From NCBI GenBank assembly GCA_016866645.1, contig VGLX01000057.1, positions 1 through 7,615 of the forward strand: 7,615 bases of DNA, in the 5' to 3' direction. The notes under the pieces were generated by a model. It was not told the DNA's origin, ran no database searches, and worked only from the letters and a program-made list of their open reading frames with translations. The translations under genes were made by a program, and so were the position numbers. Of this stretch, positions 1-5,800 are shown one piece after another (the stretch's first letter is position 1; the number at the start of each line of letters is the position of its first letter). Origin of the DNA: Candidatus Woesearchaeota archaeon (GTDB lineage: Archaea > Nanobdellota > Nanobdellia > SCGC-AAA011-G17 > VGLX01).

Positions 1-1729
1 TGCCGCTTACGGTCATCGGGAAGTTTTCAACTATCTCTATAAATTCTGGTCGAGGTATGTAGTTCTTTCTCATGCCGCGGTTTACGCAGTACTGCACAAC
101 ATCTTCAGGCCTCATGTAAGCGTCACGCTGAGGTATCACAGCCATACCTATAACTTCGCCTTTTTCTTCATCAGGTACCCCATATACTGCAACATCAAAA
201 ATCCTGGGACATTCCCTTACTACATTCTCTATCTCTGCAGGGTATATGTTCTCTCCGCCGGTTATTATCATATCCTTCTCTCTGCCGGTTATCTTGAAAT
301 AGATCTCGAACTTATCTTTTTTCTTATCTTTGTAAACCTTAACAGCAGTACCTATATCCCCCGTGTCGTACCAGCCGTTGATTATCGCCTTGGCAGTTTC
401 ACTTGGCTTGTTGTAGTACCCTTTCATAACTTGCGGGCCTTTAGACCATAAAACTCCACGCTTAATCTTTGTGTCGTCTACTAGCTCTTCTAGAGTGTTT
501 GCTCCTGAGTAGTTGCCTGTTTCAGTGTTGACTATTTCCTCTCCAGTTTCATGGTTTACTAGTTTTATGTGCATTCCTTTCACATCGATGATCTTGCCTA
601 CTGTGCTGAGCCTGATCTCTCTAGGGTCGTTGATCCTGGTCTGTGTGACTATCGGTGATAGCTCTGTAGATCCGTAGGCTATAGTTATTTCTGGGATGTA
701 TTTCTCTATTTGTTCCATCAAGTCGAGAGGGCATGGTGCCCCAGCTATTATCCCAGTCCTTAATGATTTCAGGTCGAACTTGTTTAGTTTCGGATGTTTC
801 AGTATCCTGTCAAAGTGTGATGGTGTGCCATACATCACAGTGCATTTCTCGTCGTTAATGGCTTTTAACACCTCTTCTTCGAACTTCGTAGGGTCGTACA
901 TGTTGGGGAACACGACGCATCCGCCCTTGATAATAGCTAATAATGTGCCTATGATACTCCCAAAACAGTGGAATAATGGGTTAGGCAGCACTATCTTATC
1001 ATGGCTTTTGAATTTTAATACATCTGCAATCGCCAAAGAATTATTGACTATCCCGTAGCTTGTGAGCATAGCGCCTTTAGGGAAGCCTGTCGTGCCAGAA
1101 GTGTACTGGATGTTTATAACATCATGAGTGTCAAGTGTTTTCTGGATTTTCAGTATGTCTTTTTCTGTTATGTCATCTCCTCCGATGATCTTTTTAACAT
1201 TTTCACTTACACCTAGATTCTTTAGCTCTTCCAGCTTGTAGACTGCTGGGAAGCTTCTGCTCTTACCAATAGTTACTACTGTTTTTAGTTTAGGGAGCCT
1301 TTTTGAGACTAGTTGTCCGGCTTTGCATTCTTTAATTTCTGGCGATATGTTATTCAGGATATCAACATAGCTGTAGCTCTTGAATTTATCCATCAGGAAT
1401 AATGCTTTAGAGTCTGACTGGCTTAGCAAATACTCTAAGTCTTTTTCCCTGTAAGCAGTGTTGACAGTGACTAAGACTGCGCCGATTTTTGCTGTTGCGA
1501 ATTGGAGAACTAACCATTCTGGAAGATTGCTCGCCCATACAGAAACATGATCTTTAGGCCCTATACCTATTCTTAGTAAGGCTTTGGCAGTGTCTGTAAC
1601 CTCTTTGTATAACTGCTCATAAGTCCATCTTAATCCTATTTCAGGGTATACTGCACACTCGCTTTTAGAATACTTTTTTACAGCTTCGTCGAAAGCTTGA
1701 GCGACGGTTTGTTTTATAAGTTTGGTCAT
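1..1729 (-). CDS. AMP-binding acyl-CoA synthetase (fatty-acid-CoA ligase-like), C-terminus cut by window edge
   Basis: Translating the minus strand from the ATG at 1729 gives 576 residues with no stop up to the left edge. The protein has the ordered motifs of the ANL superfamily (acyl/aryl-CoA synthetases): P-loop YTSGTTGFPKGAM at residues 209-221, PLFHCFG shortly after, YGSTE at 352-356, GWYDTGD at 452-458 (the Asp binds the ATP ribose), and GREKDMIITGGENIYPAEIE starting at 482. The last visible residues are FPMTVSG, just before the catalytic Lys expected in the family's SGK motif, so only a short tail is missing. Enzymes of this type activate a carboxylic acid with ATP to an acyl-adenylate and then to acyl-CoA, in the cytoplasm. 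Chain length cannot be told from motifs; medium- or long-chain is a guess from overall resemblance to FadD-type enzymes. Two stretches look longer than usual: around 400-425 (before SKGPQVMKGYY) and about 460-480 (Lys-rich, before the GREKD motif). It has its own TATA box and a G-rich leader 56 bases downstream of the PHP gene. Confidence 0.93.
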   Translation of the reverse strand, partial: MTKLIKQTVAQAFDEAVKKYSKSECAVYPEIGLRWTYEQLYKEVTDTAKALLRIGIGPKDHVSVWASNLPEWLVLQFATAKIGAVLVTVNTAYREKDLEYLLSQSDSKALFLMDKFKSYSYVDILNNISPEIKECKAGQLVSKRLPKLKTVVTIGKSRSFPAVYKLEELKNLGVSENVKKIIGGDDITEKDILKIQKTLDTHDVINIQYTSGTTGFPKGAMLTSYGIVNNSLAIADVLKFKSHDKIVLPNPLFHCFGSIIGTLLAIIKGGCVVFPNMYDPTKFEEEVLKAINDEKCTVMYGTPSHFDRILKHPKLNKFDLKSLRTGIIAGAPCPLDLMEQIEKYIPEITIAYGSTELSPIVTQTRINDPREIRLSTVGKIIDVKGMHIKLVNHETGEEIVNTETGNYSGANTLEELVDDTKIKRGVLWSKGPQVMKGYYNKPSETAKAIINGWYDTGDIGTAVKVYKDKKKDKFEIYFKITGREKDMIITGGENIYPAEIENVVRECPRIFDVAVYGVPDEEKGEVIGMAVIPQRDAYMRPEDVVQYCVNRGMRKNYIPRPEFIEIVENFPMTVSG

Positions 1730-1767
1730 TGTTCTCGTCCCCCCATTATTTAGGCTTTAAACTCTTG

Positions 1768-1775
1768 TATATAAA
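1768..1775 (-). promoter_or_regulatory. TATA box of the acyl-CoA synthetase gene
   Basis: The minus strand reads TTTATATA here, preceded by an A-rich stretch that could serve as BRE. Its centre is about 42 bases before the ATG at 1729, so transcription should start near 1745 and give a leader of about 16 bases. That leader contains a run of six G (1739-1744) in Shine-Dalgarno position. The box starts about 11 bases after the PHP stop codon, so the synthetase can be transcribed independently. Confidence 0.6.
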
Positions 1776-1785
1776 TATTTCTTTA

Positions 1786-2772
1786 TCAGAACTCTTCTAG
1801 TTTTGTGTATAAGGAAAGATTGTCAGAAAGTTTGTTTTTAAGCAGCGGGAAAGCCATTATTCTAAAAAAGCTTATTGGGTCTGAGTATTCTTTGTGGTTC
1901 TTAAAATTCTTGTTTTTTATAGCTTTCCTTAAGTCTTCTACTAAGTTCTCTATGTGTAATAAGTCTTTTTTTATTATTATTCCTGAGAGGCCTACCTGCT
2001 TAAGGTCAAAATGCGTATCTGACCCGGCGGTTCCTGATAATCCGTGTTTTTTAGCGAAAGCTTCTGTTAGTACATTGCTGTAGCAAAGCCATAGGTAGTT
2101 TTGGGAGTTAAACTCTTCTAAAGCGTCAGCCTCTACGCATAGTTGTTCTAGCTCTTTTCTTTCTTCCTTGTCGGCTAGAGTTATGCCAAAGAATGAACTG
2201 TCTTTTTGTATGCTCATAGGATGGGCAATTATCGCTATTCCGTTCTGACTATGAATCTCTTTTATAGTATCTCTTATATCTTGATAAGAACCTATTGTTC
2301 CATCACAGCCTATCGCTAAGACATCCCTTCCGCTTTTTGATCGTATCTCCTGGGCTTTTATTGCTATTAGCCTGTCATTCTCTGTTTTGATCTCTAAGTA
2401 TTTCCCGTAGTCATTTATACTGTATTTTGGGTTTTGCTTGACGTAAGACCTGAACTTTTCATAGTCTAAGCTTGTGTTATCTCCTTGGTTGTGGGTCATA
2501 ACTACGATGATATCCGCTTTTTTCATTGATGTTTCTACTATTTCTTCTATTCCTTGAGGGTAATAGCTCGGATCTTTTAGGTGCATGTGCGTGTCCATAT
2601 ATAATTCATTGTCCTTTATGTCTGGCGGGTTGTTCACGACTGCATCAAGGCTTAACTTGGCTGTTTCCTTTAAGGCGTTAGAGAAGTAGTATTTCTTCTG
2701 GCATTGTATTCCTGTATACAACATTGCAGCGGCTAACACACCTATCAACGGCTTTTTTATTCTTTTAAGCAT
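1786..2772 (-). CDS. Membrane-anchored PHP-domain metallophosphoesterase
   Basis: With the start at 2772 the protein has 328 residues. It opens with MLKRIKK and a hydrophobic segment PLIGVLAAAMLYTGI (about residues 8-22), a typical signal anchor. The rest is one PHP domain with the full set of expected metal ligands: DTHMH (60-64), MTHN with His94, AQE with Glu142, AHP with His184, and GSDTH with Asp252 and His254. PHP domains bind two or three metal ions and hydrolyse phosphoester bonds; the substrate here is unknown. Positive charges before the hydrophobic segment predict a cytoplasmic N-terminus and a catalytic domain outside the membrane, which is inference. No clear lipobox is seen before the Cys after the segment. 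An in-frame upstream ATG at 2805 would add 11 residues (MFITCQKIRYK). I prefer 2772 because a TATA-like TTTATAA lies 27 bases upstream of it, inside that extra stretch, and because the shorter N-terminus is a cleaner signal anchor. Confidence 0.88.
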   Translation of the reverse strand: MLKRIKKPLIGVLAAAMLYTGIQCQKKYYFSNALKETAKLSLDAVVNNPPDIKDNELYMDTHMHLKDPSYYPQGIEEIVETSMKKADIIVVMTHNQGDNTSLDYEKFRSYVKQNPKYSINDYGKYLEIKTENDRLIAIKAQEIRSKSGRDVLAIGCDGTIGSYQDIRDTIKEIHSQNGIAIIAHPMSIQKDSSFFGITLADKEERKELEQLCVEADALEEFNSQNYLWLCYSNVLTEAFAKKHGLSGTAGSDTHFDLKQVGLSGIIIKKDLLHIENLVEDLRKAIKNKNFKNHKEYSDPISFFRIMAFPLLKNKLSDNLSLYTKLEEF

Positions 2773-2795
2773 CTTGTAACGGATTTTTTGGCAGG

Positions 2796-2802
2796 TTATA
2801 AA
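2796..2802 (-). promoter_or_regulatory. TATA-like box of the PHP gene, suggesting a leaderless start at 2772
   Basis: The minus strand reads TTTATAA, centred at 2799 and 27 bases before the ATG at 2772. This matches the usual archaeal distance from TATA box to transcription start, so the mRNA would begin at or next to that ATG. The alternative ATG at 2805 lies upstream of this box. It could only be used from another promoter, for example the self-complementary box at 2826-2833 read in the minus direction. Confidence 0.45.
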
Positions 2803-2825
2803 CATATCGCCGCAGCATAGAAATC

Positions 2826-2833
2826 TTTATAAA
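2826..2833 (+). promoter_or_regulatory. TATA box of the regulator-iscS-iscU operon
   Basis: TTTATAAA is preceded by GAAATC, a reasonable BRE. Its centre is 27-28 bases before the ATG at 2857, so the transcript should be leaderless. The box is a perfect palindrome, so it could in principle also recruit TBP for leftward transcription toward the PHP gene. No convincing inverted-repeat operator was found around it. Confidence 0.65.
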
Positions 2834-2856
2834 CCATTATTCCGCTATTGTGAACT

Positions 2857-3210
2857 ATGGACATGCCACAAGAACTAGAGGTATGGTATGTAATACCTGC
2901 ACTAAGGAAAGCTTTTGCTGATATCATGCTAAAACGAGGTCTAAGCCAGAAAGAAATAGCTAAAAAATTAGACCTTGGGAAATCAGCGGTAAGCCAATAC
3001 ATAAAATCCCAAAGGGGCACAGAAATAAGATTTGACAAGAAAATGCTCGAAAAAATAGAAACCTCTGTAAATAAAGTCATGAAAAACACATCTACCACCA
3101 AAGAAGAACTAATAATCCTATGCGAAACAATACGAAAAGCAGGTCTACTATGCTGTTTTCACAAATCAAAAGAAAAAAACCTGAAAAACTGCGGGGTTTG
3201 CAAAAAATGA
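2857..3210 (+). CDS. Archaeal HTH transcriptional regulator with C-terminal Cys/His cluster (COG2522-like)
   Basis: This 117-residue protein begins MDMPQELEVWYVIPALRKAF, resembling the archaeal HTH family I know as COG2522, whose DNA-binding domain is also found fused to ThiN in archaeal thiamine regulators. A Xre/Cro-type helix-turn-helix lies at about residues 29-54 (LSQKEIAKKL, then AVSQYIKSQRG as recognition helix). The C-terminal part has Cys89, Cys99, Cys100, His102, Cys112 and Cys115 (pattern GLLCCFH, then CGVC), suitable for a metal ion or Fe-S cluster. The family's usual first CxxC appears reduced, since Cys89 is followed by ETI. It is the first gene of an operon and overlaps iscS by four bases (ATGA), implying translational coupling. 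From context I infer that it controls Fe-S cluster assembly in response to Fe-S or iron status; no experiment is known to me. The start is supported by a TATA box 27 bases upstream. Confidence 0.9.
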   Translation: MDMPQELEVWYVIPALRKAFADIMLKRGLSQKEIAKKLDLGKSAVSQYIKSQRGTEIRFDKKMLEKIETSVNKVMKNTSTTKEELIILCETIRKAGLLCCFHKSKEKNLKNCGVCKK

Positions 3211-4361
3211 AAGCTTACCTAGACAATGGCGCGACTACACAAGTTGCTAAAGAAGTAATCAAAACCATGCAAAAGGTCATGACTAATCATTTCGGAAATC
3301 CGAGCTCACTACACACATTTGGTGAAGAAGCCAAACAAGAACTCGAAAAAGCAAGAGAAATAATAGCGAAAAAGCTTAACGCAGACCCTAGCGAAATAAT
3401 ATTCACATCGGGCGGAACAGAATCCGACAACATAGCAATAAGGGGCACAGCCTACAAGAACAAAGATAAAGGGAACCATATAATAACAACAAGCATAGAA
3501 CACCCTGCAGTCCTAAGAACATGTGAAGCATTAGAAAAAGAAGGTTTCAAAATAACCTATCTTAAGGTAGACAAGGACGGCTTGATACGCCTTAAAGAAC
3601 TTGAAGACACTATCACTCAACAAACGATACTCGTAACGATAATCCACGGAAACAACGAGATAGGTACGATACAAGACATAGAAAGTATAGGCAAGGTATG
3701 CAAAAGCAAAAATGTTCTATTCCACACAGATGCTGTACAAAGCTTCACAAAAGTCCCGATAGACGTTAAAAAAATCAACATCGACCTGATGTCTATAAGC
3801 GCGCATAAGATCCACGGCCCAAAAGGGGTAGGCGCTTTGTTCATAAAAAAAGGAACAAGACTTAGGCAGATAATCACGGGTGGAGAGCAAGAGAACAAGA
3901 ACAGGCCAGGAACAGAGAACACCCCCGGCGCGGCAGGATTTGCCAAAGCAGTCGAACTTTGTAAAGAACAAGGCATAGAAGACATGATACGATTGCGAGA
4001 TATGCTGATAGACGGAATAGAAAAGAACATCCCTGATGTGATACTCAATGGGTCAAGAGAAAAACGACTCCCAAACAATGTCAACATCGCTTTCAGATAC
4101 ATAGAAGGGGAATCTCTGTTATACCAACTAGACAGCAAGGGCATAGCCGTGTCAACTGGTTCTGCGTGCAGCTCACAATCTTTATCTCCCAGCTATGTGC
4201 TGCTGGCCATAGGGCTAAAGCCAGAAGTCGCCCATGGCTCGATAAGATTCACGCTAAGCAGGTACACAACTAAAGAAGAGATAGAGTACACGATAAAAAA
4301 CGTAAAAGAAGTGGTAGAAAACCTAAGAAAGATAAGCCCGTTGGCAAAAAGGAGGGATTAA
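3207..4361 (+). CDS. iscS: Cysteine desulfurase IscS/NifS
   Basis: From the ATG at 3207 the protein has 384 residues, the normal length for this family, and starts with the typical MKAYLDNGATT. An in-frame ATG at 3120 would add 29 basic residues inside the upstream gene and is unlikely. This is a PLP-dependent class V aminotransferase-fold enzyme that removes sulfur from L-cysteine and carries it as a persulfide. Visible are FTSGGTESDN (66-75), His99 in EHP, Asp175 in HTDAVQ, the PLP lysine Lys201 in SAHKIHGPKG, RPGTEN (233-238), and the catalytic Cys321 in a long loop STGSACSSQSLSPSYV, typical of the group I (IscS/NifS) type. The start codon overlaps the regulator's stop codon. The gene ends in AGG AGG GAT TAA, which also forms the ribosome binding site of iscU. 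It should act with IscU in cytosolic Fe-S cluster assembly and may also feed sulfur to tRNA modification. Confidence 0.96.
   Translation: MKAYLDNGATTQVAKEVIKTMQKVMTNHFGNPSSLHTFGEEAKQELEKAREIIAKKLNADPSEIIFTSGGTESDNIAIRGTAYKNKDKGNHIITTSIEHPAVLRTCEALEKEGFKITYLKVDKDGLIRLKELEDTITQQTILVTIIHGNNEIGTIQDIESIGKVCKSKNVLFHTDAVQSFTKVPIDVKKINIDLMSISAHKIHGPKGVGALFIKKGTRLRQIITGGEQENKNRPGTENTPGAAGFAKAVELCKEQGIEDMIRLRDMLIDGIEKNIPDVILNGSREKRLPNNVNIAFRYIEGESLLYQLDSKGIAVSTGSACSSQSLSPSYVLLAIGLKPEVAHGSIRFTLSRYTTKEEIEYTIKNVKEVVENLRKISPLAKRRD
4351..4356 (+). promoter_or_regulatory. Shine-Dalgarno site of iscU inside the iscS 3' end
   Basis: GGAGGG lies six bases before the iscU ATG at 4363 and overlaps the last codons of iscS. 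It is the strongest ribosome binding site in the window and fits an internal operon gene, in contrast to the apparently leaderless first gene. Confidence 0.8.
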
Positions 4362-4362
4362 C

Positions 4363-4755
4363 ATGGCGACAGCATATTCAAAGGAAGTAATGAAACGCTT
4401 CAAAAAGCCAAAATTCGCGAGAGAAATGAAAGATGCTGATGCATTCGGGGAAGTCGGCAACCCGACGTGTGGCGATGTTATGAAAATATTCTTAAAAATT
4501 AGTAAGAACAAGAAAGGCGATGAGTTCATCAAAGATATTTCTTTTCAGACATTTGGCTGTGTGGCAGCCATATCCGCTTCAGATGCGCTTTGCGAATTAG
4601 CCAAAGGCAAAACAATACAAGAAGCGTTAAAAATCACAAGAGATGATATCATTAAACTCTTAAAAGGTTTGCCTAGCATAAAATTCCATTGTTCGGTATT
4701 AGGTGAAGAAGCACTACAGAAAGCGATAGAAGATTACAAGAAGAAAAAGAAGTAG
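4363..4755 (+). CDS. iscU: Fe-S cluster assembly scaffold IscU/NifU N-terminal type
   Basis: This 130-residue protein has the IscU fold signature. Cys36 and Asp38 sit in VGNPTCGDVMK, Cys66 in TFGCVAAISASD, and His109-Cys110 in KFHCSVLGEEAL. These are the conserved cluster ligands, plus the Asp that promotes cluster release. IscU accepts sulfur from IscS and iron to build a [2Fe-2S] cluster and passes it on. The gene follows iscS after one base and has a strong GGAGGG site. No HscA/HscB chaperones, ferredoxin or frataxin are encoded nearby. The C-terminus ends in five Lys (DYKKKKK), and its stop codon directly abuts the stop codon of the convergent trxB gene. Confidence 0.95.
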   Translation: MATAYSKEVMKRFKKPKFAREMKDADAFGEVGNPTCGDVMKIFLKISKNKKGDEFIKDISFQTFGCVAAISASDALCELAKGKTIQEALKITRDDIIKLLKGLPSIKFHCSVLGEEALQKAIEDYKKKKK

Positions 4756-4765
4756 TTATTTCTTC
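4738..4765. terminator. Possible shared terminator region at the iscU/trxB stop-stop junction
   Basis: The two genes converge with no base between their stop codons (4753-4755 and 4756-4758). GAAGAAA at 4740-4746 can pair with TTTCTTC at 4759-4765 around a 12-base loop. For trxB transcripts, the antisense of the iscU Lys-rich tail supplies a pyrimidine-rich run of the kind that ends archaeal transcripts (TTCTTTTTCTTCTT). For iscU transcripts the U-rich signal, TTATTTCTTC, is weaker. The role as terminator is inferred. Confidence 0.35.
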
Positions 4766-5661
4766 AGATGGTTGAACGCTGCATAAGCCGCTTTAGCCCC
4801 ATCCGCGCAAGCAGTAACTATCTGGTCTAAAGGGGTATTAGTGATGTCGCCTGCTGCGAAAACGCCTTTGACGTTGGTGCGCATGTTGTCATCAACAATT
4901 ATGCTGCTATGATCATCGAGATCAATCCCCAGCTGTTTAGCTAAAGCTGTCGATGGTATTCCCCCGATTTCTATAAAAATGCCTTGCATAGGCAACTCTT
5001 TACCGTTGTTCAGAACGATTTTTTCCACAAACTTAGTCCCAACTATTTTTGTTATCTCAGAGTTGAAAATCACTTCTATCTTCTTGTTAGTCTTAAGACT
5101 GTCAGTTAAAGCAGGGTCGGCTTTTAGGGCATCTTTCCTGTAGATCAAGTAAACCCTTGAAGCGTAATCCGCTAACAGCAGCGCACCCATGACTGCTGAG
5201 TTGCTGCCACCGACTACGCAGACTATCTTGTTCCTGAACATGGGGCCGTCGCAGGTGCAGCAATAAGATACGCCTTTGCCTAGAAACTCGTCTTCTCCTG
5301 GAATGTTAAGCTTCCTTCTCACAGTGCCTAATGCGAGGATTAACGTTTTCGCCTTAAACTTATTAGATTCTGAAGTAGTTACTTCAAAACCTTGTGATAT
5401 CTTGACAGCTTCTTCTTGCACTATTTTCACGCCTAAAGCTTCAACATGGTTTTTGAAGTTTTCCATCAACTCTGGACCAGTTATGCTTACGATGCCAGGC
5501 CAGTTCTCAATTTTGTGTGCAAGGTTTGCTATTCCACCCGTGTCTTTAGAAATTATCAACGTTTTTAGCTTATACCTTATAGCATATATCGCCGCGGTCA
5601 TGCCTGCAGGACCAGCACCGATTATAATAGTATCATAAACCTCATTGTTTTCGTTTACCAT
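4756..5661 (-). CDS. trxB: Thioredoxin reductase (FAD-dependent NAD(P)H disulfide reductase)
   Basis: This 301-residue protein has the usual length and order of low-molecular-weight thioredoxin reductases. The FAD-binding GAGPAG is at 15-20 and the redox-active Cys134 and Cys137 are in YCCTCDGP. The pyridine-nucleotide site VVGGSNSAVMGAL begins at 149, and a second FAD contact is GVFAAGDITNTP at 267-278. It should pass electrons from NAD(P)H through FAD and the CxxC to thioredoxin or a glutaredoxin-like partner in the cytoplasm. The basic HRRxxxR motif that contacts the NADPH phosphate is YRKDALK here (174-180): charge is kept at three positions but His is replaced by Tyr. NADPH use is therefore likely but not certain; some archaeal relatives use other donors. 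The CATC of typical enzymes is CCTC, with an extra Cys next to the active pair. No thioredoxin gene is in the window. A TATA box 28 bases before the ATG predicts a leaderless mRNA. Confidence 0.93.
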   Translation of the reverse strand: MVNENNEVYDTIIIGAGPAGMTAAIYAIRYKLKTLIISKDTGGIANLAHKIENWPGIVSITGPELMENFKNHVEALGVKIVQEEAVKISQGFEVTTSESNKFKAKTLILALGTVRRKLNIPGEDEFLGKGVSYCCTCDGPMFRNKIVCVVGGSNSAVMGALLLADYASRVYLIYRKDALKADPALTDSLKTNKKIEVIFNSEITKIVGTKFVEKIVLNNGKELPMQGIFIEIGGIPSTALAKQLGIDLDDHSSIIVDDNMRTNVKGVFAAGDITNTPLDQIVTACADGAKAAYAAFNHLKK

Positions 5662-5684
5662 TTTAACAGTCTTTAAGCACTTTT

Positions 5685-5693
5685 TTATTTAAA
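5685..5693 (-). promoter_or_regulatory. TATA box of trxB, leaderless spacing
   Basis: The minus strand reads TTTAAATAA, centred 28 bases before the ATG at 5661. The surrounding A/T runs make the exact box position uncertain. No Shine-Dalgarno site lies before the ATG, in agreement with a leaderless start. Confidence 0.5.
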
Positions 5694-5761
5694 AAAGTTT
5701 TTGTTTAAACAGCAACAGACAGTAATAATGCGATAAAACATGCAGCTAACTAACCCAAACC

Positions 5762-5769
5762 TTTAAAAA
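5762..5769 (+). promoter_or_regulatory. TATA box of the aIF2-gamma gene
   Basis: TTTAAAAA, preceded by CCAAACC, is centred about 35 bases before the ATG at 5801. Transcription should start near 5791 and give a leader of about ten bases with no Shine-Dalgarno sequence (TCTAACTAAA precedes the ATG). Its placement upstream of 5801 means the N-terminal extension of the protein is inside the transcript. Confidence 0.5.
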
Positions 5770-5800
5770 CGAACCAGTCTAACTAATCATTCTAACTAAA

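Noticed and set aside
696..1058. Plus-strand open frame of 120 residues opposite the acyl-CoA synthetase
   Set aside because: The minus strand carries a continuous protein with clear ANL-superfamily motifs throughout this region. The opposite frame shows no domain and no promoter.
2806..2856. Operator palindrome in the divergent regulator/PHP promoter region
   Set aside because: The only clean palindrome is the TATA box itself. Other matches, such as CATAG against CTATTG, are short and imperfect.
2796..3101. Minus-strand open frame opposite the HTH regulator
   Set aside because: It is antisense to a recognisable HTH protein, and its sequence looks like a mirrored reading of coding DNA.
3120..3206. 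Upstream in-frame ATG giving IscS 29 extra residues
   Set aside because: The extension lies inside the regulator gene and lacks family similarity. The start at 3207 gives the standard MKAYLDNGATT N-terminus and a coupled ATGA overlap.
3617..4144. Minus-strand open frame of 175 residues opposite iscS
   Set aside because: It is antisense to highly conserved IscS motifs (PLP lysine, RPGTEN, catalytic Cys) and has no independent evidence.
5703..5710. GTTTAAAC palindrome between trxB and aIF2-gamma as a regulatory site or second TATA box
   Set aside because: Eight-base AT-rich palindromes are expected by chance here, and boxes with better spacing exist for both genes.
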